The notes: generated from the letters alone by a model not told the origin. Positions 8,164 through 16,407 are shown, numbered from the stretch's first letter. The stretch: 29,942 nucleotides of DNA from JBDRRP01 sp964446485 (GCA_964446485.1 CAYUOU010000053.1:1-29942); one strand, 5' to 3'. Numbers and translations: made by a program.

Positions 8164-9780
8164 CTACCGCCGGTCCAGAATCTTTAGTACTTCAGCGCAC
8201 TTTTCGCGGGCCCGCGTCGCAATGGCCTCGGCGTCGCCGAGGATCTCGGCTTTGAAGGCATCGTCCTTGATGCCGGCCGCGTTGATCAGCACATTCTGAT
8301 AAGCGCCCCAAATGCCGGTTTCAAGGGCTCGAGCCCCCATCTGGGCGTCGGATTTGCAGGTGATGTTGCCATAACGGGCCGCTTCGCACAGGGCATCCCA
8401 TGCCTGGTTGCCCAGCCGCATGGTTTTCAGAGGCGCCCGCGTGGCGTTTTTGAGCCCTTCCTGCATCTGATTTATTCGGGCGGCTTTCTGTGTTTTGGTG
8501 TCCTTGGGCATTCTCAGGCCGATCATGTAATCATTGAATGCATTGGTGTCGGCATCGATCATGGGGATGAGGGCATGGGCGGTTTCATGCAGGGGTGGAA
8601 TAATCTCCCGCATCTTGGCGTCCAGATGTTCGAATTTGCGAACCCCGAAAGTCAGTTTGGCCACCATGGCTACCAAACCGGCGCCCATGGCTGCCATTGC
8701 GGCCGCCACGGAACCACCGCCCGGTGCCGAACTGCGCGCTGCCACTTCCTTGATGAAGTCCCGTAGGCGCATGCCTGCCAACGGTTCATCCAGCGGTTCG
8801 GCCACCACATATTCGATGATGCGTTCAGTGGGGTCGAAGGCGGCCACGGCGTTGAGGCCCAGGCGCTCGATGGCCAAACGGATTTTCTGGTCCTCGTCCA
8901 GGATGAGCAGGTTCTCCTTATGGATGTAGTGTTCGGCGGCCATGAGAATGGCTTCACGTGGCACGAGCCCAACGATTTCTGAGCCGGCCACCCCGACGTT
9001 GAGGGCGGCGGCCTCTTCCTTGACGGCTTCGAAGAGAACGTGAATGGGTGTGGTGCGGTAGTCGGTAAGGTTCACGCTCACCTGGGCCACATTGTACTCG
9101 TCCACATACCAGCCGAGCCCTTTGACCGCCCTGAGCCGACCGGGTTCATGTGGGCCCCGGCCCGCTTCTCTCAGGTTGAGGGCGATGCGGTGGGCCTGGT
9201 TGGCGGTGCCCAAAATATTGACGTTGTAGGCGATTAAAAACGCCCTGGCGCCGGTGGCCGTAGCCCCCCATTCGGGGACGAGTTGCGCCGGCCCGAAGTC
9301 GGGATGCCACCGTGGATCGGCCAGCCGCTCGGCCAGCCCCTCGTATTCCCCGTCTCGGATATCGGAAAGTGCGCGCCGGTAATCCTTGTCGGCGGCGTCT
9401 TCGTAGAGATAGACCGGCACGTGGATCTCCTCGGCCAGGCGCGTCCCGAATGTTTTGGCAATGGCGACGCACTCGTCCATGGTGACGTTTTGCACCGGGA
9501 CGAACGGGCACACATCCAGGGCGCCGAATCGAGGATGCTCGCCGTTGTGCTCCCGCATGTCTATGCGCTTCCGGGCGATGCGGGCGGCTGCAAGGGCCCC
9601 TTCCACGACAGCCTCGGGGTCTCCGACAAAAGTGTAGACGGTGCGGTGGGTAGAGGTTCCCGGGTCCACATCCAGCAGGGTGCAGCCCCGGGCGGCGCGG
9701 ATCGCGTCGGCGATGGCCTCGATGGTTTCCAGGTTGCGGCCTTCGGAGAAATTGGGCACACACTCGATGATCTGTTTCAT
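8164..9780 (-). CDS. ftcD: Bifunctional glutamate formimidoyltransferase / formiminotetrahydrofolate cyclodeaminase
   Basis: Transfers the formimino group of formiminoglutamate to tetrahydrofolate and then releases ammonia to give methenyl-tetrahydrofolate, so histidine carbon enters the one-carbon pool. The 538 residues hold both activities: formiminotransferase N- and C-subdomains (about 1-180 and 181-300) and the helical cyclodeaminase (about 335-538). EHNGEHPRFGALDVCPFVPV contains His82, the equivalent of the catalytic His of animal FTCD, and SAPGGGSVAAAMAAMGAGL marks the start of the cyclodeaminase. A fused enzyme is the usual animal form; many bacteria encode two proteins. AAAGGGGG precedes the ATG, and hutU ends 16 bases upstream, so the genes are co-transcribed. 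Confidence 0.95.
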   Translation of the reverse strand: MKQIIECVPNFSEGRNLETIEAIADAIRAARGCTLLDVDPGTSTHRTVYTFVGDPEAVVEGALAAARIARKRIDMREHNGEHPRFGALDVCPFVPVQNVTMDECVAIAKTFGTRLAEEIHVPVYLYEDAADKDYRRALSDIRDGEYEGLAERLADPRWHPDFGPAQLVPEWGATATGARAFLIAYNVNILGTANQAHRIALNLREAGRGPHEPGRLRAVKGLGWYVDEYNVAQVSVNLTDYRTTPIHVLFEAVKEEAAALNVGVAGSEIVGLVPREAILMAAEHYIHKENLLILDEDQKIRLAIERLGLNAVAAFDPTERIIEYVVAEPLDEPLAGMRLRDFIKEVAARSSAPGGGSVAAAMAAMGAGLVAMVAKLTFGVRKFEHLDAKMREIIPPLHETAHALIPMIDADTNAFNDYMIGLRMPKDTKTQKAARINQMQEGLKNATRAPLKTMRLGNQAWDALCEAARYGNITCKSDAQMGARALETGIWGAYQNVLINAAGIKDDAFKAEILGDAEAIATRAREKCAEVLKILDRR

Positions 9781-9796
9781 TGAAGCCCCCTTTGGC

Positions 9797-11515
9797 TCAG
9801 TCGAACATGTTGATCATGGGGATTTTGACGCCGCGCTCGGCGGCCACGGCCACGGCCCGCTCGTAACCGGCGTCGGCATGCCGGAGGATGCCCATGGCCG
9901 GGTCGTTTCTCAGGACAGTCCTCAGTCGCAGCTCCCCTTCGGGGGTGCCGTCGGCCACCGTGACCTGACCGGCGTGCAGGGCGTAGCCGATGCCCACACC
10001 GCCGCCGTCGTGAAACGAACTCCATGCGCTGCCGGAACTCACCGATGACATGAGATTGAGGAGCGCCCAGTCGGCCACCGCATCGGTGCCGTCCCTCATG
10101 GCTTCGGTCTCTCGAAAAGGGCTCGCCACGGAACCGCAGTCCAGATGGTCGCGGCCGATGACCACGGGGGCTTTCACACGGCCCGAGGCGACGAGATCGT
10201 TGAACATTTTTCCCGCTTTTTCACGTTCGCCGTAGCCCAACCAGCAGATGCGGGCCGGCAGGCCCATATGGGCGATCTTCGCCTTGGCCATGGAGAGCCA
10301 GCGCACCATCCGTGTCTTTTCTGGAAACAATTCCAAAAGGGCATCGTCGATGACGGCGATGTCTTCGGGATCGCCGCTCAATGCCACCCACCGGAAAGGG
10401 CCTTCCCCCTCACAGAAGAGATGCCGGATGTAGGCCGGCACGAAACCCGGAAAGTCCATGGCGTTGTCTACGCCGCGCCGCATGGCCTGGCGCCTGAGGT
10501 TGTTGCCGTAGTCGAAGACCACGGCGCCTTTTTTCTGCAGGTCCAGCATGGCCCGGCAATGGACGGCCATGGCGTCCAAGGCCAGTTCCATGTACCTGTC
10601 CGGGTCCGATTCGCGAAGCACCATGGCTTCCTTGTAGGGCAGGTTGTTGGGCACATACCCTTGGAGTTCGTCGTGGGCGCTGGTCTGGTCGGTGACCACG
10701 TCGGGAACAAAGTCCGCCATCCCGGCAATGGTCGGCAGTACGTCAGCGCAGTTGCCAAGCAGACCAATGGATAGCGGCTTTTTGACCGCGGCCGCGTCGC
10801 GGGCCATGCGGATGGCGGCGTCCAGGTCGTCGGTCATGACGTCGAGATAGTTTGTGTCGATGCGCCGCTGGATTCGGTGACGGTCAACCTCCACGCAGAT
10901 CGCCACCCCGGTGTTCATGGTGACGCTCAGGGGCTGGGCACCCCCCATGCCGCCAAGACCCCCGGTGAGGACGATCTTGCCGGTAAGGTCGCCGTCGTAA
11001 TGCTTTTCGGCCAGTGCGGCAAAGGTCTCATAGGTGCCTTGGAGGATGCCCTGGGTGCCGATGTAGATCCAGGAGCCGGCGGTCATCTGGCCGTACATCA
11101 TGAGGCCCCGCTTCTCCAGATCGTTGAAATGGGCCCAGTCATCCCAGTGCCCAACCAGGTTCGAGTTGGCGATGAGGACCCTGGGGCTGTGGGTGTGGGT
11201 TCGGATGACCCCCACCGGCTTGCCCGACTGCACCAGGAGGGTTTCATCGTTTTTCAATTCCAGAAGGGTTCGCACAATCGCGTCAAAGCAGTCCCAGTTG
11301 CGGGCCGCACGGCCCCGACCGCCGTACACCACCAGCGCATCGGGATTCTCCCCGTTTTCGGGGTCCAGGTTGTTACACAGCATGCGCAGCGCAGCCTCCT
11401 GAAACCACCCCTTGCAGTGCAGCTGCATCCCCCTGGGCGCCCTCACCGGGCGCGCCTTCCCCAATCCGATATTGAGTTGTTTCAGTATCTTGTCTTTATT
11501 TGACAATATAGGCAT
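9797..11515 (-). CDS. hutU: Urocanate hydratase
   Basis: NAD-dependent conversion of urocanate to imidazolonepropionate, the second step of histidine degradation. The 572-residue protein is slightly longer than the usual 550-560. GGLGGMGGAQP (about 188) is part of the NAD site and GLPARICW (about 416-423) is the urocanase signature with the active-site Cys. DHLDCGSVASP and GGGVGIG follow near the C terminus. GGGAGGG lies a few bases before the ATG. It heads a - strand operon with ftcD and hutI. Histidine ammonia-lyase (hutH), the enzyme that makes urocanate, is not in the window. No HutC-like regulator is adjacent. Confidence 0.96.
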   Translation of the reverse strand: MPILSNKDKILKQLNIGLGKARPVRAPRGMQLHCKGWFQEAALRMLCNNLDPENGENPDALVVYGGRGRAARNWDCFDAIVRTLLELKNDETLLVQSGKPVGVIRTHTHSPRVLIANSNLVGHWDDWAHFNDLEKRGLMMYGQMTAGSWIYIGTQGILQGTYETFAALAEKHYDGDLTGKIVLTGGLGGMGGAQPLSVTMNTGVAICVEVDRHRIQRRIDTNYLDVMTDDLDAAIRMARDAAAVKKPLSIGLLGNCADVLPTIAGMADFVPDVVTDQTSAHDELQGYVPNNLPYKEAMVLRESDPDRYMELALDAMAVHCRAMLDLQKKGAVVFDYGNNLRRQAMRRGVDNAMDFPGFVPAYIRHLFCEGEGPFRWVALSGDPEDIAVIDDALLELFPEKTRMVRWLSMAKAKIAHMGLPARICWLGYGEREKAGKMFNDLVASGRVKAPVVIGRDHLDCGSVASPFRETEAMRDGTDAVADWALLNLMSSVSSGSAWSSFHDGGGVGIGYALHAGQVTVADGTPEGELRLRTVLRNDPAMGILRHADAGYERAVAVAAERGVKIPMINMFD

Positions 11516-11722
11516 GACACCCTCCCGTGGATTTGGTGTTCAACGGCAATGGCGCCGGGCAGCAGCAGGCCGCAACCCGCACCATCATGTCTCGTGTCCC
11601 CGAAGTCGCCGGATCAATGCTCAGGGCTGCCGCTGCCTTTCGGTCTCGGGCATTGACGGTCCGAATTACAGCGTGCTACAGCACACCGCTGTTTTCGCGT
11701 TACGATAGAGGATTTTTCGCCT

Positions 11723-12664
11723 GTGCACCACCCTGAAACGATACCCAGCGACGGCCTTGGCCGCATCCGCCTGTATCTGGCCCTGTCGCGAACCCCTCAC
11801 GGACTGTTGGACATGGCCGCTCCGGCGTTTGGCGCCCTGCTGTGGTTGGGCCGGCTGCCGGACGCTTTGGTGACGATAGTGGGGCTGGTCACCACCTTTG
11901 CCGGGTACACGGCCGTTTATGCCCTCAACGACGTGGTGGGCTACAACAGCGACCGGATGAAATTTCTCCAGGGCGGGTTTGGAGATGCCGGCAGCGATCT
12001 GGATGCCGTGTTCATTCGCCATCCCATGGCCCAGGGGCATTTGCGCCTCGGTGAAGGCATCGCCTGGGCACTGGCTTGGGGGCTGGTGGCCCTTGCCGGT
12101 GCCTACTGGCTGAATCCCGTCTGCATAGTGATTTTTCTGGGGGGTTGTCTCCTGGAAACGGTGTATTGCCTCCTGTGGCGGGTCAGCCCGTATCGAGCGC
12201 TGGTGAGCGGTGTCGTAAAAACCTTGGGTGCCGTGGCCGGGGTCTATGCCGTTGATCCGCATCCGGACCCGGTGTTTCTGGCCTTGCTGTTCGGCTGCCT
12301 CTTCGCCTGGGAGATCGGAGGGCAGAATGTGCCCAACGATTGGGCCGATCTCAAAGAGGACCGTCGTTTCGGCGGTCGGACCATCCCCGTCCGTTTCGGC
12401 CTGGATGTCTCAAGCGCCATTATCTTGTGGGCCAATCTCGTTGCCGTGATCCTCTGCGGGTGGCTTTTTTATTCGGTCGGCGGGGCCGGTATCGCGCTCT
12501 GGGGAGCGGCGGCAGTCATCATGACGTTTGGGCTGCTGCTGGTGCCGGCCGTGAGACTCCATTATGTTGCTACGGCTGAAATGGCCATGACGCTTTTTAA
12601 TCGCGCCAGCTATTATCCGGTGGGGCTTTTCTGTGTGGCGCTGCTGCGCGTCCTTCTTGTCTAA
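11723..12664 (+). CDS. UbiA-family prenyltransferase
   Basis: Integral membrane enzyme family that attaches polyprenyl chains to aromatic acceptors. The 313 residues contain about eight to nine membrane segments. The second Asp-rich motif is intact as NDWADLKEDRRFGGRT (about 208-223). The first, usually NDXXDXXXD, reads NDVVGYNSD (about 71-79), so the middle Asp is Gly. The start is GTG at 11723 with AGAGG 13 bases upstream. It is divergent from hutU and convergent with ubiG-ubiE, so a quinone role is suggested by proximity; the acceptor (4-hydroxybenzoate, naphthoate or other) cannot be decided. The shared upstream gap (11516-11722) holds a GTGCT/AGCAC palindrome near 11672-11683 but no clear promoter. 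Confidence 0.85.
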   Translation: MHHPETIPSDGLGRIRLYLALSRTPHGLLDMAAPAFGALLWLGRLPDALVTIVGLVTTFAGYTAVYALNDVVGYNSDRMKFLQGGFGDAGSDLDAVFIRHPMAQGHLRLGEGIAWALAWGLVALAGAYWLNPVCIVIFLGGCLLETVYCLLWRVSPYRALVSGVVKTLGAVAGVYAVDPHPDPVFLALLFGCLFAWEIGGQNVPNDWADLKEDRRFGGRTIPVRFGLDVSSAIILWANLVAVILCGWLFYSVGGAGIALWGAAAVIMTFGLLLVPAVRLHYVATAEMAMTLFNRASYYPVGLFCVALLRVLLV

Positions 12665-12675
12665 CGCCCAATTAA

Positions 12676-12825
12676 GATGAAACGGTAAAAAGTAGCAAAA
12701 AGGACGATTTCGTAAAATGTTCGAGATACGGCTTGCGAATCCTGAAAAATGCGGCGTACTTACAGTACGCCGCAATGACGAAGGATGACGCGTAACGCAG
12801 ATATCGGACTTTTTACGGAACCGTC
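12676..12825. mobile_element. 150-bp MITE-like element with inverted ends and 6-bp target duplication
   Basis: The left end (12676-12695, GATGAAACGGTAAAAAGTAG) and right end (12806-12825, GGACTTTTTACGGAACCGTC) are imperfect terminal inverted repeats, 14 of 20 positions matching. AATTAA occurs immediately outside both ends (12670-12675 and 12826-12831), as a target-site duplication would. The centre holds a perfect 10-bp palindrome (12751-12760 and 12764-12773). There is no ORF inside, so it is non-autonomous. About 85 bp of it recurs inverted at 5742-5827. The right duplication contains the ubiE stop codon. Confidence 0.65.
12745..12773 (-). terminator. Terminator of ubiG-ubiE carried by the MITE-like element
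   Basis: On the minus strand the perfect 10-bp stem GCGGCGTACT/AGTACGCCGC with a 3-base loop is followed by ATTTTT, a plausible intrinsic terminator about 55 bases after the ubiE stop. The same structure lies between convergent genes. Confidence 0.5.
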
Positions 12826-12827
12826 AA

Positions 12828-13643
12828 TTAAAGCGGTCGCCGCCCCGTGTGAATTACGGCGATGCCGTTGGTGAGACGCCGGAACGCCACATCGGTGAAT
12901 CCCACGTCGGCGAGCAGCGCGGCAAGTTCCTCGGGCAGGGAGAAGAGGCGGATGGTCTCCGGCAGGCACAGGTAGCCCTCCCGGTTGCCCACCAGCAGTT
13001 GGCCCATGAACGGCATGATGTGAAAAGAATGGAAATCGTAGAGGCGCCGAAACACGGGGTTGACGGGTTTGGAAAACTCCAGGCACATGAAACGCCCACC
13101 CGGTTTCAAGACCCGGTGCATTTCTGAAAACGCACGCCGCAGTCGGGTCACGTTGCGGATGCCGAATCCCACCATGGCGGCGTCGCAGATCTTTTCCGGC
13201 AGACAGATGGACTCGGCGTTCCCCTGAATGTAATGGATGCGGTTTCTGGCGGCACGTTGGCTGCTTCTGGCGCGGCCCGCCCGGATCATTTCCCGGTTGA
13301 TGTCGCACAAGATCACTTTCCCGTCGGGGCCGACCTTTTCATCCGCCAGGATGGACAGATCCCCCGTACCGCCGCAGACGTCCAACACGATTTGCCCAGG
13401 TACTAAATTCAGGCGATTCACGGCCATGCGCTTCCAAATATGGTGAATCCCCAGGCTGCAAAGGGTGTTCATGAAATCGTAATACGGCGCCACCGTGTCG
13501 AAGTGCCGCCGCACCCAGGATTCCTTCTCGGATGCCGGCAGTTCCTTGAATCCAAAGGTCGCCTTTCCGGTGGAATCGATGTAGTCGTCCAACTGCTGGC
13601 GGCGGATACCGCGGTCAAACCATCTGGGTCGATCAAATGACAT
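12828..13643 (-). CDS. ubiE: UbiE/MenG-type quinone C-methyltransferase
   Basis: SAM-dependent C-methylation of demethylmenaquinone (MenG) or of the corresponding ubiquinone precursor. The 271-residue protein has a roughly 45-residue N-terminal extension, then the UbiE/COQ5 fold: HFDTVAPYYDFMN (about 47-59), the SAM motif LDVCGGTGDL (about 87-96), GFGIRNVT (about 160) and RVLKPGGRFMCLEFSKP (about 178-194). These are the standard UbiE signatures. It overlaps the end of ubiG by 11 bases. Its stop codon lies in the AATTAA duplication of the adjacent MITE-like element, so the insertion may have replaced a few original C-terminal codons. Which quinone is methylated is not decidable here. Confidence 0.92.
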   Translation of the reverse strand: MSFDRPRWFDRGIRRQQLDDYIDSTGKATFGFKELPASEKESWVRRHFDTVAPYYDFMNTLCSLGIHHIWKRMAVNRLNLVPGQIVLDVCGGTGDLSILADEKVGPDGKVILCDINREMIRAGRARSSQRAARNRIHYIQGNAESICLPEKICDAAMVGFGIRNVTRLRRAFSEMHRVLKPGGRFMCLEFSKPVNPVFRRLYDFHSFHIMPFMGQLLVGNREGYLCLPETIRLFSLPEELAALLADVGFTDVAFRRLTNGIAVIHTGRRPL

Positions 13644-14376
13644 GTTGGTTACCGGGTCCTTCCATTCCCGAGAGATGCATCATGTAATTGACGGCCGTGG
13701 ATCGGCATAAGCCGGCATAGTTGATGACCGGCACGTACCGCAGCCCCGTGGTGGTTGCTATCCGTAGACCGGCCGATCTTCCCCACTCGGCGATGCACGA
13801 CGGGGGGATGAAGCGCCCCCAGGTGTGGGTGCCCCGGGCGACGATGCCCAGCACCCACTCGGCCATGACAATGGCCAGCAGCCAAGAGCGGAGCGTCTTG
13901 TTGAGAGTGGCCACGATCAGATGACCACCCGGGCGAAGCAGCCGGGCGCACGCTGTGATGACTGATGCCGGCGAGGGCACATGCTCCAGCAGTTCCATGC
14001 AGGTGACCACGTCGAAGGCCTGGGGCCGCGCGGCGGCAGTGGCTTCCACGGTGGTTCGTTCATAGGCAATGCTCAACCCGCTGCCCTGACTGTGGCGCCG
14101 GGCAACGCTCAGGGCCGTCTCGCCCATGTCGATGCCGGTGACGACGGCGCCCCGGGTGGCCATGGCTTCGGTCAGTATACCGCCGCCGCATCCCACATCC
14201 AGCACCGATTTGCCGTCGAGGCCGGCCACGCATGTCTCGATGAACCGCGCCCGCAAAGGGTTGATGTGATGCAGCGCGGCATATTCGCCGTCGAGATCCC
14301 ACCATTGCCTGGCCGCCGCCTCGAAGCGATCGAGTTCTGCAGCATCGATGTTCCCGTCTGCACCGCTCATGCCCAT
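13633..14376 (-). CDS. ubiG: UbiG-like SAM-dependent O-methyltransferase
   Basis: UbiG performs the two O-methylations of ubiquinone synthesis. This protein shows its layout: FEAAARQWWDLDGEYAALHH with HINPLRARFIE near the N terminus, the SAM motif VLDVGCGGGILTE (about 59-71) and VTCMELLEHVPSP (about 123). After these comes LRPGGHLIVATLNKTLRSWL and the C-terminal THTWGRFIPPSC region. The ATG at 14376 has AGGA five bases upstream; a TTG at 14394 and an ATG at 14370 are alternatives. It is translationally coupled to ubiE. UbiG is expected in ubiquinone producers, whereas Desulfobacterota normally make menaquinone, so an altered substrate is possible. The gene abuts the toxin-antitoxin patch. Confidence 0.85.
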   Translation of the reverse strand: MGMSGADGNIDAAELDRFEAAARQWWDLDGEYAALHHINPLRARFIETCVAGLDGKSVLDVGCGGGILTEAMATRGAVVTGIDMGETALSVARRHSQGSGLSIAYERTTVEATAAARPQAFDVVTCMELLEHVPSPASVITACARLLRPGGHLIVATLNKTLRSWLLAIVMAEWVLGIVARGTHTWGRFIPPSCIAEWGRSAGLRIATTTGLRYVPVINYAGLCRSTAVNYMMHLSGMEGPGNQHVI

Positions 14377-14382
14377 CCCAAT

Positions 14383-14580
14383 CCTAATCTCCAAAAATAT
14401 GGCTTAAAAAACTCCCTTTTACTCGAAGAAACGGACAGCGGGCTACTTCTTCGTAAAAAAGAAAGCGACAAGCTTTCAGGGGAAGATACATACAAAGCCA
14501 TGGCAAGTGAAAAGATACATTGGGACGATTTTATTTCAACTCTCCTTGACGGACTGGAGGACAAAGACTTTGGAAATTAA
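14383..14580 (+). pseudogene. 3' remnant of an AbrB/MazE-family antitoxin gene
   Basis: In one frame bases 14383-14580 encode about 65 residues ending in a stop. They contain LLLEETDSGLLLRKKE, then KLSGEDTYKAMASEKIHWDD and LLDGLEDKDFGN. This matches the usual C-terminal half of MazE/AbrB-type antitoxins (the LEETEDGL.. KLSWEETYKAM.. DW.. DGLED pattern). The N-terminal swapped-hairpin DNA-binding half is missing: upstream is antisense to intact ubiG. It is AT-richer than the flanks. A start of a toxin gene follows, overlapping the stop. Confidence 0.65.
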
Positions 14581-14599
14581 GAGATACGAAATCTCATAA
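14570..14599 (+). pseudogene. First codons of a MazF/PemK-type toxin gene
   Basis: TTG at 14570 begins a reading frame (M/L)EIKRYEIS that stops after nine codons. MazF/PemK toxins commonly begin MEIKRYEI or similar, GGAGG lies nine bases upstream inside the antitoxin remnant, and the frames overlap as in real mazEF pairs. The rest of the toxin is gone; 14600-14664 shows nothing recognisable. Confidence 0.5.
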
Positions 14600-14664
14600 C
14601 CGATATGTATGGTGAATAGCCGTTTTTGTCGTGTTCTGGGCGCTCAATATCGCAAAAGCGGGTT

Positions 14665-15972
14665 TCATAGATAGGGTTTCAGATTTAACGTGCGTTGAAT
14701 TTTTTCGCGCACCTCATCAGGCACGCCTGCCTTTTCGGCAAACGATCCCCATTTTGATACCGTCGCCTGCACCTCGGCAACGATTTTCGCAGCGCGCCCC
14801 CGTTTCATCGAAGCACTCTTTGCGCAGGCGTTGAAGTCCGCCTTGGTGAAATTGTCGCGTTTTCCATTCATCTTCATCTGGTGGCTTGCCGTCCACGCGC
14901 CCGAAGGATTAATGCGGTAAATCATATCAAAGGCCGGCGATAATGACCACTCACCGGATTTATTCATCAGGAAGGCAATGTTCTTCACATGGTCATCCTG
15001 ATTACGGGCCACGATATTGAATACCATTCGCCGAAACTGTTGCTCGATGGCCTGCATGGGCAACTGCAGTTGCCGCATCACCAGTAACGCCTGCTCGTAA
15101 CTATAAGCGCCTGCCATATTGAAATCGTAGTGTGCCAGGGCGCAGAGTGACTGCATGTGAAGTTTTTTCCCGTCAGCGAGACGATCAAATCGGCGCGTCA
15201 TGAAATGCGACCGGCCATTCTCCTTGAACAGCCGGCATTCACTGATTTCAATGCCGCATTCAAGCGCCATGAGGTAATACGCATATTCGATCAATCCGTA
15301 TCCTCTTGGATCTTCCAACTCCTTATCCTTGTTGCCACTGATGCCGTCAAATTTCAGCAGCCAGTATTCAAATCCCTGGTCGGCTTTGACCTGGCCGGAC
15401 CGCACTTCATTGGTTTTCGGGTTCCAGGCGATGACCGCCTTCGCCCTCGCGCCACCTGCGGATGTGCCCACGCGCAGAATATCCCTCAGCGCCTCAGCTC
15501 TGCCCTCGGCCGTAAATGATGCCTGCAGGTCATTCTGGTGGGTCAATATCTCGGAGGCAAGCGCAACCAACTGGTCGACCTCAATGTGGGTGCTCTGCCT
15601 TGCCACTGGACCGGTGGCGGGGGCAAATTCCAGCGCCCCCATGCCGCGTTCACCGGTATAGCAAAGTCGCTCTACCGCGTTGAAGGAATCCGCTTGCCGC
15701 CCCTGCAATGCCAGCCAGGCATCAATCAGCACGTTGCCGAATTTGTCGGGCAACGCGTCGGCTAAGAGGCCGGGCAGCCCGCGAAACGTCGGACGGGAAA
15801 GCTCGGGAAAGCGGTACACGCGCCGGGAAAGCGGCATCACCATCGGCGCGACCTGAATGCCGCTTTTTGCAAATGCTGCATCGTATTCAAAGCTGGCGAC
15901 GTCCTCCCCGTCCTCCAGCGAGACAGCACCGATGGTTTTACCCCACAGCCTGACTTCGGCAAGGGTGCTCAC
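14665..15972 (-). CDS. hipA: HipA-family toxin kinase
   Basis: Serine/threonine kinase toxin of a type II hipBA module; the best studied HipA phosphorylates glutamyl-tRNA synthetase and induces persistence. The 435 residues are full length: N-terminal couple_hipA region (about 1-105) and HipA_C kinase core. VGTSAGGARAKAVI (about 166-180) matches the HipA nucleotide/P-loop-like region. ARNQDDHVKN (about 321-330) holds the catalytic Asp, and SPAFDMIY (about 341-348) is the metal-binding Asp motif, so the enzyme looks active. GTG is the start codon and overlaps the hipB stop as GTGA. Its target is not predictable. The pair is flanked by remnants of other toxin-antitoxin-type genes. Confidence 0.93.
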   Translation of the reverse strand: MSTLAEVRLWGKTIGAVSLEDGEDVASFEYDAAFAKSGIQVAPMVMPLSRRVYRFPELSRPTFRGLPGLLADALPDKFGNVLIDAWLALQGRQADSFNAVERLCYTGERGMGALEFAPATGPVARQSTHIEVDQLVALASEILTHQNDLQASFTAEGRAEALRDILRVGTSAGGARAKAVIAWNPKTNEVRSGQVKADQGFEYWLLKFDGISGNKDKELEDPRGYGLIEYAYYLMALECGIEISECRLFKENGRSHFMTRRFDRLADGKKLHMQSLCALAHYDFNMAGAYSYEQALLVMRQLQLPMQAIEQQFRRMVFNIVARNQDDHVKNIAFLMNKSGEWSLSPAFDMIYRINPSGAWTASHQMKMNGKRDNFTKADFNACAKSASMKRGRAAKIVAEVQATVSKWGSFAEKAGVPDEVREKIQRTLNLKPYL

Positions 15973-16319
15973 GGCTTTTCATCCCAGCGCCATGGTTTGC
16001 CCGTCGCCTTTACGGCACGTTGGCCCGAAGCCCGTTGCCGGACCTTGCCCTTGCGCTTCAGCAGATCCATCGGTCGGGGCCCGGACTCCGGAATCAGGCT
16101 ATCCAGCCCTGGTGCGGCGTCCAGCACCCGCAGCACACGAACCAGGGTGGTCAACTGGGATGTTTGCCCCGCCTCCATGCGTTCGAGGGTGCGCTTGGCG
16201 ATACCCGCCTGTTCGGCCACCGCCGCCTGGGTCAACTGCAACTCAAGCCGGCGTCCGGCAATGCGTGCACCCAACTCGGCCAGGACAGCATCATCCGTGA
16301 GTAATCCAGTGATTCTCAT
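15969..16319 (-). CDS. hipB: HipB-like Xre-family antitoxin
   Basis: A 116-residue helix-turn-helix protein that should neutralise HipA and repress its own operon. The HTH is visible at about 17-70: LGARIAGRRLELQLTQAAVAE then QAGIAKRTLERMEAGQTSQL. The C-terminal part (about 80-116) is basic and ends KPWRWDEKP; a Trp near the C terminus is common in HipB antitoxins. There is no strong ribosome binding site before the ATG. Three related palindromes surround its promoter. It is translationally coupled to hipA through a 4-base overlap. Confidence 0.9.
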   Translation of the reverse strand: MRITGLLTDDAVLAELGARIAGRRLELQLTQAAVAEQAGIAKRTLERMEAGQTSQLTTLVRVLRVLDAAPGLDSLIPESGPRPMDLLKRKGKVRQRASGQRAVKATGKPWRWDEKP

Positions 16320-16321
16320 AG

Positions 16322-16337
16322 TCGTTAAAGATTGCGA
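16322..16337. promoter_or_regulatory. Predicted HipB operator 1 (leader)
   Basis: TCGTTA-AAGA-TTGCGA, an imperfect 16-bp palindrome ending three bases before the hipB start codon. It shares both half-sites with operators 2 and 3. Confidence 0.55.
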
Positions 16338-16361
16338 ATAAAACCAATAAACTGCTTTATG

Positions 16362-16377
16362 TCGTTATTTATTGCGA
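16362..16377. promoter_or_regulatory. Predicted HipB operator 2 (over transcription start)
   Basis: TCGTTA-TTTA-TTGCGA, identical half-sites to operator 1 and 40 bases from it. It abuts the -10 of the predicted hipBA promoter and covers the expected +1. Confidence 0.6.
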
Positions 16378-16406
16378 TATATAGATTATTATTTTGCTCT
16401 CGTCAA
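16378..16406 (-). promoter_or_regulatory. Predicted hipBA promoter
   Basis: On the minus strand TTGACG (16401-16406), a 17-base spacer and TATATA (16378-16383). The region is strongly AT-rich against the GC-rich flanks. Operators 2 and 3 lie directly either side. Confidence 0.65.
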
Positions 16407-16407
16407 G

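Noticed and set aside
11653..11682. TTGACG with TACAGC 18 bases later upstream of the UbiA-family gene
   Set aside because: The -10 is poor and the spacer not ideal; not reliable as a promoter.
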